Below are positions 33,182 through 42,841 of a stretch of 64,000 nt of DNA, in pieces. The translations under genes and the position numbers were made by a program. The notes beneath the pieces are model-generated. The model ran no database searches, was not told where the DNA came from, and was given only the letters and a program-made list of their open reading frames with translations. Source of the stretch: Macrolepiota albuminosa (lineage: Eukaryota > Basidiomycota > Agaricomycetes > Agaricales > Agaricaceae); assembly GCA_027475525.1 (NCBI GenBank), contig JAMWFC010000059.1, positions 62,001 to 126,000 of the forward strand, given 5' to 3'. Within the stretch, counting starts at the first letter, position 1. Every line of letters begins with the position of its first letter.

Positions 33182-35311
33182 TTACGCGCGTTTTGCTAGC
33201 TGCTGAGGGCGTTTCACGCCCTGCAGCTCTAGATACCTATCCATCGCTGCAAGGTCTTTGCAGTTTACTAGCGGTTCCCAGGTAGTATCACCTAAGCTCC
33301 ACCTTACCTCGAATTTGAGGCTTCCCCTTGTCCAACGATGACCTATCAGGTCATCTACGAACCACTCCTGGTCATTACCAGTTCCAAAATCATACGGCTC
33401 CGGAGTTGCTCGATTAGGAAAGAGCGCATCACTACTGGCCATATACGGTCGCAATAGCGACACATGAAATTTGGGGACTATCCTGTGCGCTTGCAGCGCA
33501 TGGGGTAGTTCCAGCACGTAGTTAGACGTACTCGGCTCCGCTTCAAGGACCTTATACGGTCCAATCCACTTTGGACACAACTTACTTGCTCTGCCTTTTG
33601 GCAGGTTCAGGTTCTTCATAGAAAGGTACACTAGGTTCCCTTTCTCGATTTCTGGTTCCTCACGTCTGCGACTATTCGCATGTTTGGTTTGCCAGATGCG
33701 CGATTCTATAATTGCATCATGGGCATCTGCCAAGTTTCCTAGCGCGTTGCACGCAAACTGCTTTACTCCCACATGAATAGCTTCGTCCGTACAAAGTTCA
33801 CGAATCATGGATGGCATGTAGCCATTGTTGAGCTCAAAGGGTGAGTACCCTGTAGTCTCTGATATGCTCGCATTTATCGCGAATTTCTTAGTGTCATACA
33901 CTGCCTTTCTAAAGGCATCACGAGCTTCCTGCATCGTAGCAGCGTTGACGAACCGATTATACAGTCCTATCAGGACCTCTTTAAATGTCCAGTGTGATTT
34001 GTCGTGGTTAATGTGGAGAACATGGCGACGGAACCAATTCTGAGCCTCTCCTTCCATAAATTCGTGTAGCACGAATATCCTTTCCTGGTCCATGTCGTCT
34101 CCACCATAGCAGCAGGCTGCGAGGTGGTAGCACACGTCCATGGCCCAGTCCTCCAGTTGAGAGAACCTATGTCCTCCAGCGTACGCACGTATGTGCTTAC
34201 CATCGGATTTACGGGGGCTTACCCCAGCAGGGAACTTAAATCTGACTCCAAGGGAGTCATCCACCAGACGAGTGAGGCGGTCATGCATATGATCCATATG
34301 GATCCTGACTGCTTCATTCATTCCTGGCATAGTTTCACGCAAATCATGAGGTGCCGGCATTGAGAATGCCCGAGGACTGCGAAACAGGTGCTCATTGGCC
34401 ACTCTTTCCAGCCGTGTGGTGGGCTGTTGCCTCACTTGTTGCTCTGCTGGTAATCCACCAGCCTGCCTGCCACTGTCACGACGATTATTATCCTCCTGAT
34501 CGTCATTCCTACGATCACAATCTCCACCGTCGTGATTGCGACGATTTGGCTCCCTCCATTCGTAGTGACCACTACTGTTGTCACTACCACCCGGATCTCT
34601 GTCCGGTTCAGCAGTCCGAGCGCCGAATTGTCGCCGCATGTTATCGACAGGCGTTACGCCCTCACGCCCTTCAAAGACTACCCCCTGGTTGTCAATGAAT
34701 GACTCACCATGATCGCGCAAGTCCTGGTTGCGTATCCTTTGGTAATTGACGTGTTCATTCCAGTTGTCCACTAGGTGGACGCGTCGCACTACGCTTCGTG
34801 GTCGCGTTCGCTCCTCAAGAATGTGGACTTTGTCCACCTCTTCCTTGATTGTAACTTGCTTATGAGGTGTCTTAACCTCCTGCACTACAAGTAGTGCCTC
34901 TGGCTCTGCCGGAGTCGTCGTTACAGTCTCCACCTCAGACAATGCCTGCTGAGGCACTCCGCTAACAATGCGTTGACGGTTTGCGGCGTTCTGACGCCGA
35001 ACGTAGTCTTGCTGAGACTCATTAGCCTGACGAGGCGCATTGAGCAATTCCATTGCGTCTGCAATTAATGGCGCTCGTCGGTGCACATTCATCTCACATT
35101 CTACTGAGTTGGCTGGAGTAGCTGTTGAGACTGCTGACCCTCGGGCCGCTTTGCGCTTAAGGTATTCCACCATTTCGAGTTCGAAGATACGGACAAACAA
35201 TTTGATATATTCATTCGAATCTGCACGGGATACATCATGGCTCCTAGCAGCCAGCAACTGTAAGTGCTTTACTATATAAAGCTGTAGACGCTTTTGTGTC
35301 GATTCCTTCAC
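33182..35311 (-). CDS. Gag fused in frame to integrase C-terminus and chromodomain
   Basis: 709 codons without a stop. Residues 1 to about 474 are Gag (STQKRLQLYIVKHLQLLAAR, QNWFRRHVLHIN, ATMQEARDAFRKAVYDTK). From about 475 the frame continues as the integrase end (FAINASISETTGYSPFELNN), a GPY/F-type module (LCPKWIGPYKVLEAEPS) and a chromodomain (WFVDDLIGHRWTRG, KFEVRWSLGDTTWEPL). Compared with 13773-20745 the deletion removes everything from mid-gag, including the zinc knuckle, to the integrase C-terminus. The first codon is GTG next to an acceptor-like CCCTCAG, so translation probably begins upstream through ORF0 and splicing. The product could bind chromatin and join particles built by a full-length relative. 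Confidence 0.85.
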   Translation of the reverse strand: MKESTQKRLQLYIVKHLQLLAARSHDVSRADSNEYIKLFVRIFELEMVEYLKRKAARGSAVSTATPANSVECEMNVHRRAPLIADAMELLNAPRQANESQQDYVRRQNAANRQRIVSGVPQQALSEVETVTTTPAEPEALLVVQEVKTPHKQVTIKEEVDKVHILEERTRPRSVVRRVHLVDNWNEHVNYQRIRNQDLRDHGESFIDNQGVVFEGREGVTPVDNMRRQFGARTAEPDRDPGGSDNSSGHYEWREPNRRNHDGGDCDRRNDDQEDNNRRDSGRQAGGLPAEQQVRQQPTTRLERVANEHLFRSPRAFSMPAPHDLRETMPGMNEAVRIHMDHMHDRLTRLVDDSLGVRFKFPAGVSPRKSDGKHIRAYAGGHRFSQLEDWAMDVCYHLAACCYGGDDMDQERIFVLHEFMEGEAQNWFRRHVLHINHDKSHWTFKEVLIGLYNRFVNAATMQEARDAFRKAVYDTKKFAINASISETTGYSPFELNNGYMPSMIRELCTDEAIHVGVKQFACNALGNLADAHDAIIESRIWQTKHANSRRREEPEIEKGNLVYLSMKNLNLPKGRASKLCPKWIGPYKVLEAEPSTSNYVLELPHALQAHRIVPKFHVSLLRPYMASSDALFPNRATPEPYDFGTGNDQEWFVDDLIGHRWTRGSLKFEVRWSLGDTTWEPLVNCKDLAAMDRYLELQGVKRPQQLAKRA

Positions 35312-35660
35312 GACTGAGGGATATCAGTCCAATACTAGCTGTAACTGTATAAACAAGGTTGAATGTGACCTTTTGCTTTCCTCATCATCTGAGGATTCCA
35401 GCTTGGACTCTAAGTCCATAACTCTCCTGAGGCCATCACACCTCACCTGCAGCTGTTTGCCGGCTCTTCTGTGCAACTCTGGAATTCCAGGTGCTGTTGA
35501 CATTGTTGTCCTCCCTACTGACCACTATTGCTGGTCCTTGCACCTGTCCTTGTGTCGTCATTGATGACGGTCCTGGTTCAGTGGCAGCATCGGCCACATA
35601 TTCCAAATGCTGTTCAGTAGGTGCAGTCCGGAATGGAGTACTATCCGCAAACGCGCTGCC

Positions 35661-36014
35661 TTATACCATTTCCGAGTACTGGGTAACGTCCGGTTGACCC
35701 TCAGAAGGAGCTGAAGAGCTCTCGGGCAATACCGGGTACATTAGTGAAGGCATTTGGCTCGCTGGCAGCGACACTCCTGAGACCGCGGATCTCTCTCCTG
35801 GTTTTCCACCAGGTCGTACAAGGGACATCATCCGTGATACGGATAGCCCACCAGGCATTCCAAAGCTCGCGCTGACATCGTGAGGAGTCTTTTCATCCCG
35901 CTTTGGCGGAGGTTGATATGCTGACGCAGATTGCGTCTTCACAGCCTGAAGCACAGGTAAGTCACCTGCGTCTGCAGCTGGGAACGGAGGATCCGGATCA
36001 AGAGAGCCAGTCAT
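35661..36014 (-). CDS. Family A ORF0 / possible first gag exon (young copy)
   Basis: 117 codons, starting MTGSLDPDPPFPA and ending EMV-stop, exactly matching the layout at 14057-14410. It starts 111 bp inside the 5' LTR. It is Ser/Pro/Gly-rich with no known domain. The 300-odd bases to the Gag frame contain splice-like sites (donor GTATAAGG; donor GCAG/GTGAGG; acceptor CCCTCAG) that would join ORF0 to Gag without stops. Confidence 0.55.
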   Translation of the reverse strand: MTGSLDPDPPFPAADAGDLPVLQAVKTQSASAYQPPPKRDEKTPHDVSASFGMPGGLSVSRMMSLVRPGGKPGERSAVSGVSLPASQMPSLMYPVLPESSSAPSEGQPDVTQYSEMV

Positions 36015-36125
36015 GGAAGCACGTTTTCAGCGTGATGCCAACAGAGAATCAAGAGGTTTTGATGAGAGTTGCCTAGTCGGTAACAAGCCTAGAGTCTAAA
36101 GCCGATAGCAGAAGATTTAAAAAAA

Positions 36126-36301
36126 TGTAACCGGAGTTACGGGTTAGAACTATCCTGTGTGTATCACACAAGTGCTAAATCAGACCGCAGTATCGGATTG
36201 ACTAGTACTTAGAGTGAAAACAAGATGTTGTCTTACGTAATACTCTACTAAATGATTATAGCGTCGTTGACGCTGATGGTAATACGGATGACTCCGTTAC
36301 A
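36126..36301 (-). repeat. Family A 5' LTR of the young element
   Basis: 176 bp, starting TGTAACGGAGTCATCC on the minus strand. The following GCCTC completes the target duplication. The internal sequence next to it (AAATCTTCTGCTATCGGC on the minus strand) is the same as after the 13773 LTR; I do not recognise a tRNA primer site. Confidence 0.95.
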
Positions 36302-36599
36302 GCCTCGGTGATGGACAGTGCCAATTACCAACTCCTTTTGGTATTGATCAGGGATTGGTCAGAGTCACTTCCTGCCGTCGTGTTAGCGCTATGAGTTCTG
36401 AGCCTCCGTGGTCTTCAAAGTAAATGAGTGGAGTGTGCTGAGAGATTGGTACTGGTGATTAAGATGAATAGATAGGTCTTGCCTCAGAGCGCCAGCGCTA
36501 GGGCTGTTCTGTATCCAAGGCTGGTTGCTAGAGTCTCCAGTGTGTCAAGTGTCGGTCGACCTATAATGTCCCTTGATGCGCTCAGTCCAAGTAGAAGCC
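36302..36599. other. Flank between element and Cys-rich gene
   Basis: No convincing gene. The first part continues the minus-strand frame noted at 29128-29537. Confidence 0.35.
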
Positions 36600-37680
36600 T
36601 ATCACCACCTCTTTCCTTTGGCAGGGCGCCCCTCATGACCCTCGTGACTGCTGGTCCCGGCCCAGGTTGCCCAACAGGTGATCAGGACCACAGGATGACC
36701 CTGGCCCCCTGACCCCCCACTGGGCACCTCCACGGGCGCTGCAGGCACCTCCCCCACTGGCTCTGCCACCAAATCCCACTCCTTGACCCCCATCCTCTGG
36801 GTGACTCCCCCCAGCGGCCATCCCTGCTCCTGGGCAACACAACGCGCCCTCCACAGCCCTGACATGGAACACCGCTCGTGGTTGAGGCAGCAGGCCTCAC
36901 ACATGGACGTGTCCCAGCGGGACGAGGGGCCCAGGACCTCAAACAGGCAGGTGACCACCTGTCGAGTGCAGTGCAAGCACTGCACCAAGTCAGCAGAGGG
37001 ACCAGAGGTAGGAAGCCACTCACTGGTCTGTTGCTCACGCACCTGGCATGGGCAGGTAGACCCCGGAGCCTCTCCAGGGCCTCCCCAAACAGCTCCTGCA
37101 TGACGTCCATGCCTGGCGGGATGAGGGGCCCAGAACCTCGAACAGGCAAAGCACCCCTTGGCGAGCGCAGTGCAAGCACTGCACTGAAATCAGCAAGAGG
37201 GATCAGAGGTAGGAAACAACTCACCGGTCCATTGCTCACCCACCAGGCATGGGCAGGTAGACCCCGGAGCCTCTCCAGGGCCTCCCCAAACAGCTCCTGT
37301 GTCACGTCAGCCCACGCAACACATTGACTCTCCGGAACCTCTGACACAGTCCCTATCGCCATCCTGGAACGACAAAAATGGGGGGGCAGGCAATCTGCGG
37401 CGGGGGGGGGGGTTGCGGACGGGGAGGGTGGACAGTCATCCATGCAAAGGTTGGTGAGGGACGACTTGGACGGGGCTCCAGGGGGACACTGGGGCCGGCC
37501 TTGGGAGCCAGCTGGAACCTGCCTCCGGGGCAGTAATGTGGTGTTGTTCTGAAAAAGGAAGGTCAGTAGCGGCAAGCGAGCGGCGCAGGAAGCACTCACG
37601 TTGTTGCACAAGCGCCGCCACATGCTCCTGGTCCAGGCGGGCCCGGTACCGCATGTCCCGGGCCCCCTGATCCAGCAATG
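36600..37680 (-). CDS. Cys-rich multi-exon gene with Zn2Cys6-like spacing (possible pseudogene)
   Basis: On the minus strand short exons are split by typical fungal introns, for example 37549-37599 (GTGAGTGC...TTTTTCAG, 51 bp). The N-terminal exon is a charged helix (ARLDQEHVAALVQQ). An exon reading QELFGEALERLRGLPAHA and a Cys exon (CLHCARQGVLCLFEVLGPSS) each occur twice through a 200-bp tandem duplication. The second Cys exon continues C-x2-C-x6-C-x15-C-x2-C-x6-C (CLHCTRQVVTC and CEACCLNHERC), the spacing of a fungal zinc cluster but without its basic residues. Both ends of the gene are uncertain. It may be a lineage-specific host gene or transposon cargo; compare 53945-62177. Confidence 0.5.
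36904..37312 (-). repeat. Tandem duplication of about 205 bp covering an exon pair
   Basis: Two units (about 36904-37108 and 37109-37312) share long identical blocks, such as GGCAGGTAGACCCCGGAGCC, and GCAGTGCAAGCACTGCAC. Each unit holds one intron and one CxxC exon of the gene at 36600-37680. Confidence 0.75.
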
Positions 37681-39060
37681 TTAGACAGATTAATCAAAAT
37701 CCACAACAAAGCAATACTTTCATAGAATTTATATTCCAGCTTATTCAGAGTGCATGAGCATACAAAAGTTGGTCGGGTTGTTATTGTAGAGAGGATAATT
37801 TTGTTAGATGTTGATGATTTGATATTATCCTTTTTAGATTATAAGAACTCTGGTACAGTAATTTTGTTTTTCCAGTAATTAAGTAGCTCTTGAGGTTTTC
37901 TGTGGTGTAACAAAGTTGTGGATTGTGAGAGCTTAAATGTTCACACCACACAGAATCAGACCAGGCTGGTCTATTGACCATGTAGTTAAAACACAATAAT
38001 AAGCTGCTTAATAAGCAGCAATTAATTACTTATTTATATGTATGTAAATATTAAAATAAATATAATATAATTGATGATAATATAAGCTAGGTGGATGCTA
38101 CGGTACATGTGGCTAATCATGTTGATTTTCTAGCTAGCATAGTTTTCATGGCCTTTACATTTTTCATTCTTGAATAAGGAAAATGATATGATATCAGGCA
38201 AAAAATTTATCCAGTAATAGGGGTCTTTTGGTGGTCAAGAATAACTTCTATTAATTGGAAGGGACGCCTGTTAACAGAGAATAAGGATAACTCAGAGGCA
38301 ACCACACAAAATAGTAAGCAACTATATTGATAACTACCTCTTCACAGAGAGTAAGTATAACTAGGTAGACTTTAATCAATAAATAAGTTGGGATTTATTG
38401 TAAGTATACATACCTCAGAGGCGACCACACGAAATGGTATGCAACTAAGGTATGTTCCAAAATTTTTATGTTAGTAAGTAGAGAAATAAAGGAAATATGA
38501 TCGAGGTCTTTATAATAGTAAGAGGGATCTAGAATCCCAACACTATAGATAACGAAAAAAAAGTTTGCAACAAAGTGTCGCAAAAAAGAGAATTGTGGCG
38601 CATACCGCACACAATAACATAAGGTAAATAAAATAAGAAAGAGAATATATAAAGTCGGCACTTCATACCTCAACAAAAATGCTCTTGAATCCCATCAAAA
38701 AGTACACACCATCCTCTAACCTTTTTGCCAACCTGATAAATGCCCATTGTGAACAACTAGCATTTTCCGATGAATGGTGGCTTACTGATCCTCTAACCTT
38801 TTTGCCAACCTGATAAATGCCCATTGTGAACAACTAGCATTTTCCGATGAATGGTGGCTTACTGAAAGCTCGAGAGGAAATCCTGCAAGAATTGAGACTG
38901 TGAGTATGTGTACTTCGATACAAGAACAAGTAAAAGCACCTCGAACGTCGCCGCTAGATGGTTTCCTGTATTGTCGCACAGCCCAGCCCCGAAAATAGAT
39001 TCAGTATCATTGCTAACGTACGTATAAACTAATAACAAGTGAATAACAAAGAACAAGGAA
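37681..39060. other. AT-rich segment without recognised genes
   Basis: Base composition drops sharply to AT-rich at 37681. There are only short frames. A 32-bp stretch starting CTCAGAGGC(A/G)ACCACAC recurs at about 38291 and 38413. One minus-strand frame (38395-38676) is hydrophobic but is likely chance in AT-rich sequence. Confidence 0.5.
38711..38864. repeat. Exact tandem duplication, 77-bp unit
   Basis: 38711-38787 and 38788-38864 are identical, starting ATCCTCTAACCTTTTTGCC. The exact identity points to a recent event. Confidence 0.9.
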
Positions 39061-39117
39061 AAAAAACAAATAACTCTCGAAAGGACAGACAGACAAGTTT
39101 TTGACTACAAGGAGAAA

Positions 39118-39626
39118 TTAAGCGGAGCCGCCGGCCTCTATAGATGTTGGTTGTGAATATGAGCTGGAGTTTACGAAAGAAGACGACGTACGTTCGACCA
39201 TGACATCGATGGTATCTAGAGCAAGGTCAATAAGTAGGCAAGATGTGTGGGTGAAGGAGAGAGACGGACCGTTGTCTTCCATATCGAGGCTGGTAGGCGT
39301 GTCGTCCTCGCTGATACGTGCACCATCATACAAGAACCTGAGAGGCAATGAACAAGGGAGCCCGAAAGGCGCGCGATTGGACGGACCGAATACTGCTTAC
39401 GTCCTTGCCAACTTTGTTCGCATACGCGCCTTGGAGGTCACTCAACTTTGTGCTCCGTTTTATTTTGAAAAAAATTTCTTCGCCCGTCGAGCTCACGACC
39501 TAAGGACGAGTCATGCATGGCCGGCTAAAGGAAGAGAGAGAGAACCTTGAGGTTGATGACGCCATCAGCATCTTCAGGTTTTGCATCGTCCTGCCTCTGA
39601 TTCTGGGACGCCTCGTTATTAGACAT
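39118..39626 (-). CDS. SMT3: SUMO (ubiquitin-like modifier), five exons
   Basis: Splicing gives a complete 101-residue SUMO precursor. Exons on the minus strand: 39626-39546, 39499-39387, 39337-39270, 39215-39192, 39137-39118. The introns are 46-54 bp, all GT...AG, and exon lengths fit codon phase exactly. Protein features in order: acidic flexible N-terminus (MSNNEASQNQRQDD), beta-grasp start with EEIFFKIKRSTKLSDL, GKDVSSIRFLYDGARI, DDTPTSLDMEDNDTIDV, and the end VEQAGGSA, where the di-glycine followed by two residues is what a SUMO protease would expose for conjugation to lysines in nuclear proteins. The fourth intron explains why an unspliced reading has a long Ser-rich tail. No lesion is seen. 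The length is typical for SUMO. Confidence 0.93.
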
Positions 39627-39764
39627 GGGGAGCGTGTAGGACACGAGGATGGGACAGGAGAGAGAGGACGGACGACGCTGGATGGCAAGTACAAAAATCG
39701 TTGTGATCTATGATATTACATAATACAAGCGTCACGAGTCCACACACACACATCACCCGCGGCA

Positions 39765-39981
39765 GCCTCGGCGGGATTCGATACCTCTTTCTCCGCTGCG
39801 GCACTTTGGCCTCGGCCTGCAGTCCATCGTCCGCCTCGAAAAACACGTCGTAATCAGAGCTACCCGACGACGACGGTGTCCGAGTCGTGTTCCTCAGTGT
39901 ACTCCTCAACGGGCCTACTGCCGGCTTCTGCGTGGACGGCGAACGACTCGCGTTCCGCAGCGCACTCCTCAACGGGCTCAT
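39765..39981 (-). CDS. Short Ser/Arg-rich frame upstream of SUMO
   Basis: From ATG at 39981 it reads MSPLRSALRNASRSPSTQ, with a second version of the unit (GPLRSTLRNTTRTPS), then an acidic stretch DYDVFFEADDG and basic RRKR, where a GTATCG donor-like site follows. The open frame continues to 39619, but that part looks like SUMO 5' leader. It may be the first exon of a small gene or a relic; not recognised. Confidence 0.3.
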
Positions 39982-40068
39982 AGCAGGCCAATCTGGTCAC
40001 TCCATCGTAGACCTCCTTCCTGACCATCCATATTCCTAGTTTTGGGCTAAAGTTGGCCCGAGCGATTT

Positions 40069-40263
40069 TTGATAGAGTTCCCAGTCAGGGACGTAACCCG
40101 CGACGACATGGAGGAATTGAATCTTTACGACGACATGTCTTCCGACATTGTGGATGTACAGCCATCGGCGTACCGATTGAGGCACAGCCACCATCGTATC
40201 CCTAAAGACTTGCTGATATCTTGCCTGTACAAAATCGGGGCTCACAGTTTGACAGCCGTTTAG
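40069..40263 (+). other. Unrecognised short frame
   Basis: 64 codons (EFPVRDVTRDDMEELNLYDD...). It may be part of a decayed host gene. I see a vague resemblance to cytochrome bc1 subunit 7 but not enough to call it. Confidence 0.2.
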
Positions 40264-40679
40264 GGTGTTCGACGGTACGCAAGACTATATATAACTTTAT
40301 TATGTCTACTTGAATAATACAGTTTTTTCATCTGCTTGGTAGCTGCTCCACGGCCTCTGGCGCTCCCGCACATGCCGTTCGGCCACCACACCCTCAATCA
40401 CGACACGCAGGAGGACTTGGAGTGGGCCTGGGCTGACTGAGGGGCACTGAGAATGGGCTGTTCGGTGCGTGAAAACTTGTCTTACTTGATTTCTACTGAC
40501 GTTTTACATGTTTTTCTATCGAACTCGATGCCGCACACGTTACACGACCACCCAACCACAGCAAAATGCTCGCACGGCGCTCACCTACGTCTTATACTAC
40601 CTCAATGCCGCCCGCACCAAGCAGCGGGACCCCCGACTTTGCCTCTTCCGACCAGCCTTTCCGGTCAATTCCCCGACTC

Positions 40680-41760
40680 TCCCACTCACCCTCTGTCCCG
40701 TGCACGAGCCATGTGCATCCTCACATAGTAGAACAATGTATGTAACTAGTTGCTCTTTACCAAGAGATTGCGATACCGCTTTGATCGGAGGAGTCAACAT
40801 CATGACAAGTCCTGCCTGATGTGAGTTATTTTTGTCATCCGGGGACGGTGTTGACGTTGAAACCGTTGTAGATGTTTTTGAGGCCTGATCGAGGGCATTT
40901 CCGGAGTTCTACCGGGCAATGTAAACCGTTTGACGCAACAGCTGATGGTTACTAGCGCGGAGAAGGCTGTGGAGTCTTTGTACTGAAATGCCTTTCCGAT
41001 GCCATACTTGGTGTCATTCGTGGTATCGGTGCATGTGGACGTGTGATTGAGTCTGATTGACTTCGACCCAGGCAGCTCTCTTTCAACGCTTCCTGGAGAA
41101 CTCAAATATTGATCCTAATCGAGTCAGCATCATTGAGGCTCACGACACAGGCACTCAGGCAGGTGATCCTGACGAGCTGGAAAGCATCAGAAACGTCTTT
41201 TTACTTCAACGAACTGCTGACAACCCTCTCCATATCACTTCAATCAAGGCAAACGTTGGTCACCTTGGGGCAGCTTTAGGATTCACCGGTCTCCCGAAGC
41301 TCCTTCTCATGTTTAAAAACAAGATGATCCCTCGTCAAATATCTCATCATACTCTCAATCCGGATTAGTCCTGTTAAACCTATCTATTGAGGTGGACGGG
41401 TACATGTGACCAGACCAGTATTTTTTTGTCTCCGTCGTTTTCTCTATTCTGAAGCACGACGACGCTAGTTTGTCCACTGCAACTTAGGCATTTGTCCGTT
41501 TCTGCTGTGAGTCTCTAGCTGCAATGAGTACCCCTTGCAACCGACCATACTATAATTGATCATGTTCTCCTATTGGCATACTACCCCCAACAGCTCCAAG
41601 AGGGTTGGGATGCTCAATAATTTTGGAGCTGCAGGGTCAAATTCAGCATTACTAGTAGAGGAGCACAAAAAGTTGTTTTGTTGTTCCTGATTCTAAAGAA
41701 ATGCATCTAGTGTTTGTATTATCAGCAAAGGATGATGATGATGATGAACCCTTCCATTTT
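40680..41760 (+). pseudogene. Type I polyketide synthase ketosynthase domain relic
   Basis: Blocks of a KS domain appear in order. First is the active-site Cys region, degenerate (EPCASSHSRT, then RDCDTALIGGVNIMTSP, near 40705-40817). Then STGQCKPFDATADGY, a TAG, and GEGCGVFVLK (about 40910-40990). Then the best part, a 104-codon frame at 41057-41368, has [20 protein letters not shown], the His motif [24 protein letters not shown] and [12 protein letters not shown]. Last come LNNFGAAGSNSALLVEEH (about 41606-41660) and LVFVLSAKD, the start of the KS-AT linker. Frames change and stops intervene, and no AT, KR or ACP follows. It would have condensed acyl units in secondary metabolism when intact. 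Confidence 0.85.
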
Positions 41761-42014
41761 TTGTGACTTATTTTTAGGAGCATATTGCTTGGGTATTGTG
41801 TCCTAGGTCAAACAGTATAGTAAGGTATGGTATTTCTCCATATTAAGACCCTGACTTATCCACCGTTATTGTGTCATCCCTATTTTCTCCTGACCCTTCT
41901 ACTCTTGGCAATGCTTGCCAGTATTTGGTTGGTGTGGGTCTTAGAAGACTGATCGCCTATTGGCTCCCTCTAAACCATAACTCCCAGTAAGGCCCCATGA
42001 TACTACAACCTCCC

Positions 42015-42665
42015 TGTCAGGTTCTGCTGAGTTGGGGGCTTTCCCAGAAAGCAATGCCCTTACGATGCGGACTTGACCTACAGATACTCGGGTGTCTGGG
42101 ACTCTGGGGCTAGGACTCCAGGGTTCAAGACGCGGACAGAGGTAATCCTGGGAGAGGGGACTTGGTCCAGGGGTTTTGGGTTGTAGGTAGCTGGGGGTTG
42201 GGTGGGGGTTGAGTCGTGAACCGGAGGTTCTAAGACGAGACCAAGTTAACAAGTTACAAGTCGCAAAGTACATACCAAACTTAGAGCATGTGGTTATTCA
42301 AGCGTGCCAGTCAATGCATACCAATCAAGCAGAGGGCACGCAACAATTCAAGTTAATATCAAGACTAGCGAATACAACGGGAAACTACGCTATAAGTACT
42401 ATGGGGCCGGGTCTCAGGGTTCCAGGAGGCATTGAGTAGGGGTCAGGGACTGTATACTTGGATTGCGTGTGTGGAGCGCACAATCAATTGGCAGGGGGGG
42501 GGGCTGTGATGCGTGATGCGTAATGGCCGGAAGCGAGTCGTGTGATCCGATTGTTGATGGTGGCTGGTCCCAGAGTCCGTGATGCAGAGTTCCCAGGGGG
42601 CTGGCTGATGGCGGTCCTTGATGAGTGTGGTGGCAGCATTGGCAGCGGTGGTGGCAGTGATGACG
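42015..42665 (-). repeat. Family B LTR, truncated
   Basis: On the plus strand it starts TGTCAGGTTCTGCTGAG and follows the LTR at 52871-53650 to roughly 42665. There it loses similarity, so the promoter end is missing. It holds a G-run near 42497. No internal family B sequence is attached. Confidence 0.8.
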
Positions 42666-42841
42666 CCAACTGTGGTTGGGTGCACTGGACATATACACAG
42701 TACAACACCGTCTCCAGCGCCTGGCGTACGGGTTTGTGAGGAGTCCCAGCAGGGTCCCGGTGTGCTCGAGCTGAGGTGATAGGGCGATTCGCTAGATGAT
42801 AGCGCCTCGGGTGCTACCTAGCAAAGGGTGAGCGTTGTAGT
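42666..42841. other. Unassigned spacer
   Basis: No gene or repeat recognised between the family B LTR and family E sequence. Confidence 0.4.

Larger units (their letters stand above)
29538..36301 (-). mobile_element. Complete young non-autonomous family A element
   Basis: It is 6,764 bp long, bounded by 176-bp LTRs differing at one base and flanked by the 5-bp duplication GCCTC (29533-29537 and 36302-36306). The minus-strand order is LTR, ORF0, Gag-chromodomain fusion, ORF1, ORF2, polypurine tract, LTR. It has no protease, RT, RNase H or integrase catalytic core, so its recent insertion must have used enzymes from another copy. By architecture it resembles the Gag-only non-autonomous elements called TR-GAG in plants, with two additions: the integrase C-terminus plus chromodomain, and roughly 2.9 kb of extra sense ORFs placed where env-like genes sit in other elements. 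Confidence 0.95.

Noticed and set aside
38395..38676. Small membrane protein on the minus strand
   Set aside because: The hydrophobic run is expected by chance in AT-rich sequence; no family or splice support.
40069..40263. Possible cytochrome bc1 complex subunit 7 exon
   Set aside because: Only a loose run of similar residues; no conserved block long enough, and no flanking exons found.
40680..41760. Active polyketide biosynthetic cluster
   Set aside because: The KS region has stops and frame changes and no other PKS domain or tailoring gene nearby.
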